DNA of 5,123 nucleotides from Candidatus Bathyarchaeota archaeon (GCA_026014905.1 JAOZHK010000017.1:1-5123); one strand, 5' to 3'. Shown: positions 1-4,715, counted from the first letter of the stretch. The notes: generated by a model from the letters alone, not told the origin. Numbers and translations are program-made.

Positions 1-194
1 ACATAGGTGGTTTCAAGGCGTCGTTGTTTTATTGCGACGATATCGTCAAACGTAATGATGCCGATATCGCGGTTTCCCTCGGTGATGACTAAGCTGTCAA
101 CATTCCGTTCTGTCATGATTTTAGCAGCGGTTAAAGCATTGGTATTCGCATCCACCTTGACTACAGGATGGGTCATATATCTGCTGACTTTCAT
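1..194 (-). CDS. CBS-domain protein, 5' part (3' end outside window)
   Basis: The reverse strand starts at ATG 194 and stays open to the window edge, giving 64 codons of an incomplete protein. It begins MKVSRYMTHPVVKVDANTNA and continues with ALTAAKIMTERNVDSLVI and a DIGIITFDDIV segment. That is the standard order of a CBS repeat: an MT-P-V-V beta strand, an A-A-x-x-M helix, an x-SL-V-I strand, then G-I-I-T-x-D-D-I. CBS domains work in pairs that usually bind adenosine nucleotides and regulate an attached or partner protein; a second CBS repeat probably lies beyond the edge. The start is supported by a strong ribosome binding site, GGGAGGGAGAAAGG, directly upstream on the minus strand (195-208). 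The gene is divergent from everything to its right. The family call is safe; the ligand and partner cannot be told. Confidence 0.88.
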   Translation of the reverse strand, partial: MKVSRYMTHPVVKVDANTNALTAAKIMTERNVDSLVITEGNRDIGIITFDDIVAIKQRRLETTY

Positions 195-240
195 CCTTTC
201 TCCCTCCCATAGTAGTGTGAACATGGGAAGATATCTTTTT

Positions 241-287
241 CCCGAAATTATTCGGTTAATCGAATAGAATTCAATTAATCTATCGGG
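241..287 (-). promoter_or_regulatory. Upstream region of the CBS gene with a tandem 12-mer and partial palindromes (possible operator)
   Basis: On the plus strand ATTCGGTTAATC (250-261) is followed by ATTCAATTAATC (269-280). They match at 10 of 12 positions, and their starts are 19 bases apart, close to two helical turns. The first copy is also the left part of a near-palindrome, ATTCGGTTAATCGAAT (250-265), with one mismatched pair. CCCGA (241-245) and TCGGG (283-287) bracket the region as complementary ends. The block lies about 50-90 bases upstream of the CBS start and is the likely place for its promoter and a regulator-binding site. No single clear TATA box could be chosen. The regulator is unknown. 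Confidence 0.4.
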
Positions 288-453
288 TACAAGGTGAACA
301 TAGGTTTTGTGATAATTAAGTGTTTTTCCCCTTTTTACCAGTTTGCATGCGTTGCTTTTTGTCCAGTGATTGATACGGGTTCTTGGTATTCTATAGCACT
401 CCGCGAGCGATATTCTTTTTTGGGTTTACCGCACTTTGTCATCTGTGCGCGTT

Positions 454-561
454 ATGAGTCATAAACATGAGTTTATCGATGTTGGGATGCAGGTTATTAA
501 AGGAAGACCAATTCAATATATCCGCTGTAACAAATGCGGGTTGTTAATGCGGAAACACTAA
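454..561 (+). CDS. Small CxxC zinc-binding-type peptide, 35 aa
   Basis: ATG 454 to TAA 559-561 encodes 35 residues. The N-terminus MSHKHEFIDVG carries His3 and His5; the C-terminal half has YIRCNKCGLLMRKH with Cys25, Cys28 and His35. CNKCG is a typical zinc-knuckle turn, and His residues in the first half could complete a one-site zinc ribbon. This resembles the many very short archaeal and viral zinc-ribbon peptides, but I do not recognise a named family. No convincing Shine-Dalgarno site precedes the ATG; GTG 445 is an alternative in-frame start. An oligo-T run follows 21 bases after the stop. It is isolated, not part of an obvious operon. Function unknown; because of its size it could be a chance ORF. 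Confidence 0.5.
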   Translation: MSHKHEFIDVGMQVIKGRPIQYIRCNKCGLLMRKH

Positions 562-581
562 CACCTCATGGACTCGAGTTG

Positions 582-590
582 GTTTTTTCT
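582..590 (+). terminator. Oligo-T run after the 35-aa ORF
   Basis: GGTTTTTTC lies 21 bases after the stop codon at 561. Archaeal transcription often ends at such T-runs without a stable hairpin. The assignment rests only on position and composition. Confidence 0.35.
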
Positions 591-598
591 GCGTTAAG

Positions 599-652
599 CA
601 AAACAAACGCGTTTTGTTGTTTGTCCGGGACTTGTTACGGGGAAGTCTCGGG
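599..652 (+). other. Intergenic RNA hairpins (CAAAAC/GTTTTG and a 10-bp stem)
   Basis: Two inverted repeats lie in the 226-base gap 562-787. The first is CAAAAC (599-604) pairing with GTTTTG (611-616) around a 6-base loop. The second is stronger: bases 624-633 (TCCGGGACTT) pair with 643-652 (AAGTCTCGGG), giving 10 pairs of which two are G.U, around a 9-base loop GTTACGGGG. No T-run follows the second hairpin, so it does not look like a terminator. It could belong to a structured leader of the downstream zinc-finger gene or to a small RNA. No known RNA family is recognised. Confidence 0.35.
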
Positions 653-761
653 AAAGGTGGGGGCTTGTTGCTGATAAGCTGTGGAGTACGAATTGTGTTT
701 TGAGGAGTATGCATTCATTTTAGCGCTTTCTGTTGACATGGAAAATCATTTAGGCTAGGCG

Positions 762-787
762 CCTGTTAAGTGTTAGCAGGTGATTTA
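762..787 (+). promoter_or_regulatory. Ribosome binding site AGGTGA partly buried in a hairpin
   Basis: AGGTGA (778-783) is a good archaeal Shine-Dalgarno sequence four bases before ATG 788. Its AGG is also the end of a hairpin: 762-769 (CCTGTTAA) pairs with 773-780 (TTAGCAGG), eight pairs including one G.U, around the 3-base loop GTG. A competing fold is possible, because AGGC (752-755) can pair with GCCT (761-764) and would free the 3' arm. This arrangement is compatible with translation control by occlusion of the ribosome site. It is seen in the sequence only and untested. Confidence 0.4.
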
Positions 788-937
788 ATGTCTAGTGATG
801 GGATTGTTCCCTGCTGTAATTATTGTGGTAGCGAGGTCAAAGCCCCTCCTCGGTATACGTTCCGATATATTCCTAACTTTGTGTTCTGTATAAAGCGCTG
901 CCAAGCCAGGGGTTTGGCGAATTATCAGGGAACTTAA
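788..937 (+). CDS. Small TRASH/FCS-like treble-clef zinc finger protein, 49 aa
   Basis: ATG 788 to TAA 935-937 encodes 49 residues. It has Cys10-x2-Cys13-Gly near the N-terminus (CCNYCGSEV) and Cys34-x3-Cys38 near the C-terminus (FVFCIKRC), separated by 20 residues. The spacing CxxC...FCxxxC is that of TRASH/MYM/FCS-type treble-clef zinc fingers, which in archaea occur as stand-alone metal-binding proteins or fused to metal sensors and transporters. There is one extra Cys (Cys9). A clear ribosome binding site (AGGTGA, 778-783) supports the start. The protein is little more than the finger itself, so it probably works with a partner. It lies upstream of the sulfur operon on the same strand, 114 bases before tusA, but a promoter candidate lies between them. 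The fold call is moderately sure; the function is unknown. Confidence 0.68.
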   Translation: MSSDGIVPCCNYCGSEVKAPPRYTFRYIPNFVFCIKRCQARGLANYQGT

Positions 938-948
938 GGTGTTGTGAG

Positions 949-1062
949 ATGAATTCTCAGTTTTACGTGAAGACTGGTAAAGATGCTGACAGGGACTACA
1001 CAAACATTTATAACGGTGTTATGACATATGTGATATTCCAGAGGAAGCAACATGACATCTGA
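949..1062 (+). CDS. Doubtful small ORF, 37 aa, overlapping the start of tusA
   Basis: ATG 949 to TGA 1060-1062 encodes 37 residues beginning MNSQFYVKTGKDADRDYTNI, with no recognisable domain or motif. In favour of it is an AGGTG sequence (937-941) seven bases before the ATG, directly at the stop of the zinc-finger gene, which would allow translational coupling. Against it: no family resemblance, an 11-base overlap with tusA in another frame, and a promoter candidate for the tusA operon (TTTATAA, 1007-1013) lying inside it. It may simply be the tusA upstream region. Confidence 0.22.
   Translation: MNSQFYVKTGKDADRDYTNIYNGVMTYVIFQRKQHDI
1001..1047 (+). promoter_or_regulatory. Promoter and ribosome binding site of the tusA-iscU operon
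   Basis: TTTATAA (1007-1013) is preceded by the purine-rich ACAAAC, as in an archaeal BRE/TATA pair. Transcription would be expected to start about 25 bases downstream, near 1035-1038, leaving a short leader with GAGGAAG (1041-1047) before ATG 1052. The palindrome ACATATGT (1024-1031) sits between the box and the expected start and could be an operator. The call rests on spacing and composition only. Confidence 0.45.
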
Positions 1063-1294
1063 ATCCAATCCCACATCTACCCTTGACTGCGTCGGGTTGT
1101 ATTGTCCCGAACCCGTCTTCCGAACTCGCCTTGAACTCGACAAGCTCGAGATTGGCGCGATTCTCGAGATATACGCGGATGATCCTGCATCCGAAGAAGA
1201 TATCAAAAGTTTGGTCAAGCGACTTGGCCACCAATTATTAGACATCACGAAAGAAGATGCTGTGTTCCGCTTTCTAATACGTAAAACGAAGTAA
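1052..1294 (+). CDS. tusA: TusA-family sulfur carrier protein
   Basis: An 80-residue protein, the normal length of stand-alone TusA. The family signature is present as DCVGLYCPEPVFRTR: Cys13, Gly15 and Cys18-Pro19-Glu20-Pro21. Cys18 of the CPxP motif is the residue that carries persulfide sulfur in TusA proteins. The rest follows the small alpha/beta TusA fold, with a helix after CPEP (RTRLELDKLEIG), the strand ILEIYADDP, a second helix (EEDIKSLVKRLG) and a last strand (VFRFLIRK). TusA acts in the cytoplasm, passing sulfur between partners for tRNA thiolation, molybdenum cofactor, or dissimilatory and assimilatory sulfur routes. Start ATG 1052 has GAGGAAG upstream. It is the first gene of the operon; the next begins at most 11 bases after its stop. 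Here the likely partners are the DsrE-like protein and the IscS/IscU pair. Confidence 0.9.
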   Translation: MTSESNPTSTLDCVGLYCPEPVFRTRLELDKLEIGAILEIYADDPASEEDIKSLVKRLGHQLLDITKEDAVFRFLIRKTK

Positions 1295-1305
1295 TTGTGA
1301 GCAAT

Positions 1306-1677
1306 ATGAGTACCCCAAATCAAAAAATACTCTATGTCCAAACCAGCGGCACCGATACTCCTGAACGGCTCTATGCACCATTCATCCTCGCAACCACCGC
1401 AGTAGCGATGGGAGTTGACGCCACCATTTATTTCCTTATTAAGGGTATCACGGTTGTGAGAAAAGGAGCTGCAGAGCAAATTCAACTTGGAACCTTTCCC
1501 TCGCTGAAAGAGGTGATGGATCAAGCGGTTGCTGCGGGTGTGAAACTTGAAGTATGCGAGCAAAGTTGTATGCTTTTAGGCTTAGATCGCGGCGATTTTG
1601 CGGAGCCAGCCCACGTGGTTGGCGCGGCAACCTTGAATGATCGCCTTCTCGACGCCGATGCCGTATTAAGTTTCTAA
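1306..1677 (+). CDS. DsrE-family protein (persulfide-carrier type)
   Basis: The protein has 123 residues from ATG 1306; GTG 1297 in the same frame would add three (GTG sits two bases after the tusA stop). I prefer ATG because a GTGA element lies just before it, but the choice is uncertain. It has the DsrE/F Rossmann-like layout: the first strand KILYVQTSGTDTPERLYAP, a helix FILATTAVAMGVDATIYFL, a GITVVRKGA loop, a helix around LKEVMDQAVAAGVKLEVC, and a final DRLLDADAVLSF. The motif CEQSC (Cys84 and Cys88 from ATG) sits where DsrE-like proteins carry their active cysteine. Members move persulfide sulfur together with TusA. The position between tusA and an iscS-like gene supports a relay role. 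The gene ends 14 bases before iscS. The exact DsrE subgroup cannot be fixed. Confidence 0.85.
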   Translation: MSTPNQKILYVQTSGTDTPERLYAPFILATTAVAMGVDATIYFLIKGITVVRKGAAEQIQLGTFPSLKEVMDQAVAAGVKLEVCEQSCMLLGLDRGDFAEPAHVVGAATLNDRLLDADAVLSF

Positions 1678-1691
1678 TAGAGGAAGCCTTT

Positions 1692-2864
1692 ATGCAACAA
1701 ATCTATCTCGATCATACCTCGGGATATCCCCTCGATCCCCAAGTCTTGGAAGCGATGACCCCCTTTTTCACGGAGAACTATGGGAATCCCGCCTCACCCC
1801 ACGCATATGGCACGCCCGCGCGTCTCGCGCTTGACGAAGCTCGCACTCGCGTCGCGACGTTGATTGGGGCTGAAACACCGGAAGAGATCCTCTTCACAGG
1901 TGGAGGGACGGAAAGCAATAACCTCGCGATCAAAGGCATCGCAATGCGTAACGCGAGTAAAGGGCGTCACCTGATCACGAGCGCTGTTGAACACATGTCG
2001 GTCCTGAACCCCTTCAAGTACTTGAGTACCCAGGGCTTTGACGTGACTTATCTGCCTGTCGATCAATATGGCGTAATTGACCTTCAGCAACTTGAAGATG
2101 CACTAACCGACCAGACCACCTTGGTCTCCATTATGTATGCGAATGGTGAAATTGGGACGATTGAACCAATCTCACATGTTGGGATTTTACTGCAGGAACG
2201 CGGGATTATCTTCCACGTTGATGCCGTAGCTGCGGGAGGAAAGATCCCGATCAATGTACAAGAAGCGCAGATTGACGCGTTAACCCTTTCATCCAACGAT
2301 CTCTACGGACCTAAAGGGGTAGGTGCGCTCTATCTACAATCGGGAACGCGCATTCAACCCACTATTCAAGGGGGCGGACAGGAACGAGGTCTCCGATCGG
2401 GCACCGAAAACATCCCAGGCATCGTCGGCATGGGAACCGCCGCACAACTTGCACAAGAAACGTTGCCTCAAGAAGCGCCGCGATTAACCCAGTTGCGGGA
2501 TCACTTCATCACGACCGTGCTGGAAACCATCCCGGAAGCCTATTTGAACGGGCATCCCCTCCAGCGCTTACCCAATAACATCAATATCCGATTCAACTAT
2601 ATTGAAGGGGAAGCCCTTATCTTGAGCTTAGATATGGAAGGAGTCGCCTGCTCCTCGGGGTCCGCGTGCACCTCAAAAACCTTAGCCCCTTCCCACGTAT
2701 TACTGGCCACCGGATTAAAACATGAGGAAGCCCACGGCTCTCTGCTGTTCACTTTGGGAAAACAAAATAAAGAAGCCGATATAGATTATGTTATCGAGAT
2801 CCTCCCGCAGATCGTCACGCGACTCCGCCAGATCTCACCACTTACTCCCAAGGAATTGAGGTAA
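1692..2864 (+). CDS. IscS/NifS-like protein lacking the PLP lysine (Archaeoglobus-type, probable non-desulfurase)
   Basis: A 390-residue class V aminotransferase-fold protein, collinear with IscS over its whole length. Present: GGTESNN (71-77), EH (100-101), ANGEIGTIEP (150-159), HVDAV (175-179), YGPKGVGALY (205-214), GGGQERGLRSGTEN (227-240) and the persulfide loop SSGSACTS (321-328) with Cys326. Absent: the HK dipeptide before YGPKG, whose Lys forms the Schiff base with PLP, is Asn202-Asp203. The Gln that stacks under PLP (DAVQA) is Ala180. The Arg of the SIRFSLGR motif that holds the substrate carboxylate is Leu352 in SLLFTLGK. It should not make sulfur from cysteine by normal PLP chemistry. 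An IscS from Archaeoglobus fulgidus with Asp at the lysine position has been studied structurally with its IscU. GAGG (1680-1683) precedes ATG. The stop shares one base with iscU. It probably acts as an IscU partner that offers Cys326 for sulfur or cluster binding. Confidence 0.92.
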   Translation: MQQIYLDHTSGYPLDPQVLEAMTPFFTENYGNPASPHAYGTPARLALDEARTRVATLIGAETPEEILFTGGGTESNNLAIKGIAMRNASKGRHLITSAVEHMSVLNPFKYLSTQGFDVTYLPVDQYGVIDLQQLEDALTDQTTLVSIMYANGEIGTIEPISHVGILLQERGIIFHVDAVAAGGKIPINVQEAQIDALTLSSNDLYGPKGVGALYLQSGTRIQPTIQGGGQERGLRSGTENIPGIVGMGTAAQLAQETLPQEAPRLTQLRDHFITTVLETIPEAYLNGHPLQRLPNNINIRFNYIEGEALILSLDMEGVACSSGSACTSKTLAPSHVLLATGLKHEEAHGSLLFTLGKQNKEADIDYVIEILPQIVTRLRQISPLTPKELR

Positions 2865-3244
2865 TGTACAGCGAAAAAGTCATGGATCACTTCCGCACGC
2901 CTCGCAATATGGGTGAAATCCCGGATGCCGATGGAGTGGGCACCGTGGGAAACCCCGTCTGTGGAGATATGATGAATATCTACATCAAAGTCAAAGATGA
3001 TGTCATCACCGATGTCAAATTCAAGACGTTTGGCTGCGGTGCCGCCATCGCGACTAGCAGCATGATTACCGAACTCGCGAAGGGGAAAACCATTGAAGAA
3101 GCCCTCAAAATCACTCGTCAAGATGTCGCCGATAACCTTGATGGACTACCCCCAGTAAAGATGCACTGCTCGAATCTCGCTGCCGATGGGCTCCATGAAG
3201 CCATCAAAGATTATCAAGCGAAAAAGGAGGAAAATACAACGTGA
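2864..3244 (+). CDS. iscU: Iron-sulfur cluster assembly scaffold IscU
   Basis: A 126-residue IscU/NifU N-domain protein of normal length. All ligand residues are there: Cys33 in GNPVCGD with Asp35, Cys58 in TFGCGAAIATSS, and Cys102 with His101 in LPPVKMHCSNLA. LPPVK (95-99) is the site that HscA-type chaperones bind in bacteria. The start MYSEKVMDHFRTPRNMG is the classic opening of the family. IscU builds [2Fe-2S] or [4Fe-4S] clusters in the cytoplasm from iron and sulfur donated by a partner and passes them to target proteins. ATG 2864 overlaps the iscS stop (TAATG), so the two are translationally coupled and their products are almost certainly a complex. The stop overlaps the next start as GTGA. 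No hscA, hscB, fdx or iscA is in the window. The sulfur donor is the open question. Confidence 0.95.
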   Translation: MYSEKVMDHFRTPRNMGEIPDADGVGTVGNPVCGDMMNIYIKVKDDVITDVKFKTFGCGAAIATSSMITELAKGKTIEEALKITRQDVADNLDGLPPVKMHCSNLAADGLHEAIKDYQAKKEENTT

Positions 3245-3372
3245 AAACCTTCGTCAAATGTGAATTATGCGATGTCGAGGTTTCCGACGATCGATGTATT
3301 TTCGCACGGATTGATGGCGAAGAGCGCTGTTTCTGTTGCCAACGTCACGCCGACGAGTTTGAATGTAAATAA
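3241..3372 (+). CDS. Small Cys-rich (zinc-ribbon-like) protein of the isc operon, 43 aa
   Basis: GTG 3241 to TAA 3370-3372 encodes 43 residues. GTG overlaps the iscU stop by four bases (GTGA), and a strong AGGAGG (3225-3230) stands ten bases upstream, inside the iscU end, so translation is well supported. The peptide has seven cysteines: Cys7-x2-Cys10 (CELC), Cys19, Cys30-x-Cys32-Cys33 with His36 (CFCCQRH), and Cys42. The two separated Cys clusters suggest a zinc ribbon or a metal or Fe-S site; about a third of the residues are acidic or basic and there is no membrane segment or signal peptide. I know no named family for it. Its place at the end of a TusA-DsrE-IscS-IscU operon suggests a role in metal or cluster handling, but that is inference. 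Confidence 0.72.
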   Translation: MKTFVKCELCDVEVSDDRCIFARIDGEERCFCCQRHADEFECK

Positions 3373-3397
3373 CAGGCGCTTCTCGTCCATGTGCCTG
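3373..3397 (+). terminator. Hairpin directly after the Cys-rich gene
   Basis: CAGGCGC (3373-3379) pairs with GTGCCTG (3391-3397), seven pairs with one G.U, around an 11-base loop. It starts at the base after the stop codon. No T-run follows, so it may be a 3' end-stabilising or processing hairpin, or a weak terminator separating the isc operon from the genes downstream. Confidence 0.35.
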
Positions 3398-3439
3398 ACA
3401 ATTAAAGCATACAATATCGTAATGCACAGAGTGCTCATC

Positions 3440-3467
3440 AATTACATATAAAATTCCAATCGGAGAG
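3440..3467 (+). promoter_or_regulatory. Promoter candidate and ribosome binding site of the SagB-like gene
   Basis: ACATATAAAAT (3444-3454) is a good TATA-box match in a 105-base gap between genes. GGAGAG (3462-3467) lies ten bases before TTG 3478 and decides that start. The two conflict a little: transcription from this box would begin near 3475, after GGAGAG. A second A/T stretch, AATTAAAGC (3401-3409), could instead give a transcript that includes the ribosome site. Confidence 0.4.
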
Positions 3468-3477
3468 AAACGTTGGG

Positions 3478-4212
3478 TTGTCGAAGGATGTTGGGGATAG
3501 ATTTCAACAAGAAACAAAATACATCCGTGATCGCATGAAAAGCGGAAGGCTTGATTGGTCTATTAAGCCAGACACATACAAGTCCTTTCCCCAGTGTCAC
3601 ACTATACCGCTATCGCGCCCAGAGCTTCAACCAATGCTCCCTCTCGATACAACACTGAAACAACGGAAAAGCATCCGGTCTTTTACCCAGCGCCCACTCG
3701 ACGAGAAACATCTCGCTTACCTTCTCTGGGCCTCGACAGGTGTTCAACGCCAAGAACGTCACTATGCGTTTCGGCCAGCCCCATCTGCCGGAGCATTATA
3801 TCCCCTTGAGACGTATCTGGTTCTTCACCGAGTCTCGGGAATCCCTTCAGGTGTATATCATTATTCCATCCAGCGCCACCAGCTTGAAGAATTATCTCGG
3901 GGAGATTTTCAAAAACAAATTGCGCAAGCTACCCTGGGACAAACAATGAGTCGTGATGCTGCCGTTGTCATGATTTGGACCGCAATTTTTCAGCGGTGCA
4001 AGTGGAAATATCGACAACGTGCTTACCGGTACATATATCTTGATGCTGGACACGTTGCGCAGAACCTCGCACTCACAGCCACAAGTCTGAGCCTTGGCTC
4101 CTGTCAGATCGGTGCCTTTTATGATGAAGAAGTGAACGCGCTCTTAGGTATCGACGGTTTTGAGGAAAGCGCGATCTACCTGAGTGCGATTGGACACCCA
4201 GCAGCACACTAA
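3478..4212 (+). CDS. SagB-type FMN-dependent dehydrogenase (nitroreductase superfamily)
   Basis: A 244-residue protein with the marks of the SagB-type branch of nitroreductases. The N-terminus has FQQETKYIRDRM and PDTYKSFP, the family's start region. RKSIRSFTQRPLD (63-75) opens the nitroreductase domain and supplies FMN-phosphate contacts. RPAPSAGALYPLETY (99-113) and YRQRAYRYIYLDAGHVAQN (178-196) are hallmark motifs, followed by LSLGSCQIGAFYDEEVNALLGIDG (204-227). Members use FMN to oxidise or reduce small molecules; the founding SagB oxidises azolines in peptide antibiotics, but most archaeal relatives have unknown substrates. No YcaO, precursor peptide or transporter is nearby, so azole synthesis is unlikely. 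TTG 3478 is chosen because the conserved N-terminal segment precedes the next ATG (3535) and GGAGAG lies upstream. hycI-like follows 26 bases after the stop, probably co-transcribed. Confidence 0.87.
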   Translation: MSKDVGDRFQQETKYIRDRMKSGRLDWSIKPDTYKSFPQCHTIPLSRPELQPMLPLDTTLKQRKSIRSFTQRPLDEKHLAYLLWASTGVQRQERHYAFRPAPSAGALYPLETYLVLHRVSGIPSGVYHYSIQRHQLEELSRGDFQKQIAQATLGQTMSRDAAVVMIWTAIFQRCKWKYRQRAYRYIYLDAGHVAQNLALTATSLSLGSCQIGAFYDEEVNALLGIDGFEESAIYLSAIGHPAAH

Positions 4213-4238
4213 TCTCCCACAATGGACAGAGAATTGCG

Positions 4239-4715
4239 ATGGCACTTCAAAAGCTCCGAACCTGGATTCACGGTTTTCGGAAACTCGCGCTGATTGGCGT
4301 GGGGAATCCGTTACGCCATGATGATCAGGTTGGTCTCGAGATTGTCCACCAATTCAATAATCAGTTGAAGGATGCACGAGTACTCGTTATTGAAAGCGAA
4401 AGTGTACCTGAAAACTATTTAGATACGATCGTCGCGTTCAACCCAAGTCACATCCTCATCCTCGATGCAGCGCTACTCGCTCTCCCTGCCGGGACCACAC
4501 GATTCTTGGAATCCATTCCTGCAATCACCTCCTCGATTTCAACCCACACGCTTCCTTTACATCTTTTCACCTCGTATCTCCAACGTATTCTCGAGGTGCA
4601 AATCGGATTTCTTCTCATTCAACCAAAAGATATCACCTTTGGCGAGGGCTTATCCCCCGAGATCCAGGCGACAGTGTCGCGTGTTGTAGCGACATTACTC
4701 GAGATCCTCGAGTAA
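4239..4715 (+). CDS. [NiFe]-hydrogenase maturation protease, HycI-like
   Basis: A 158-residue peptidase family A31/M52 protein, the usual size. Residues 17-36 carry the family's first motif, GVGNPLRHDD (20-29), where an Asp binds nickel. SVPENYLDTI (55-64) resembles the HycI sub-group motif PEN. ILILDAA (72-78) holds the second ligand, Asp76. STHTLPLHLF (101-110) holds the third, His103. LLIQPKDITF (125-134) matches the GIQP region of HycI. The enzyme cuts the C-terminal tail from the large hydrogenase subunit once Ni has been inserted; HycI-like forms usually serve group 4 or F420-type hydrogenases. No hydrogenase subunit or hyp gene is in the window, so its client is elsewhere. ATG 4239 has only a weak ribosome site. 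It is the last rightward gene of its group. Confidence 0.9.
   Translation: MALQKLRTWIHGFRKLALIGVGNPLRHDDQVGLEIVHQFNNQLKDARVLVIESESVPENYLDTIVAFNPSHILILDAALLALPAGTTRFLESIPAITSSISTHTLPLHLFTSYLQRILEVQIGFLLIQPKDITFGEGLSPEIQATVSRVVATLLEILE

Noticed and set aside
7..267. Plus-strand 86-codon ORF at the left edge
   Set aside because: It lies opposite the CBS-domain coding sequence and has no family resemblance or ribosome site; the minus strand explains the region better.
624..652. Possible tRNA or known riboswitch
   Set aside because: The hairpin does not extend into a cloverleaf, no T-loop GTTCRA or matching acceptor stem is seen, and no known riboswitch core is recognisable.
934..1563. Long minus-strand ORF of 209 codons
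   Set aside because: It is antisense to tusA and the dsrE-like gene, has no recognisable domain, and both sense genes carry clear family motifs.
3254..3517. Minus-strand and second-frame ORFs over the Cys-rich gene
   Set aside because: The GTG-started 43-residue frame has the ribosome site, operon overlap and Cys pattern; the others have none of these.
4699..4713. CTCGAGATCCTCGAG repeat at the end of the hycI-like gene
   Set aside because: It encodes Leu-Glu pairs with the codons CTC GAG used elsewhere in the operon genes; coding explains it.
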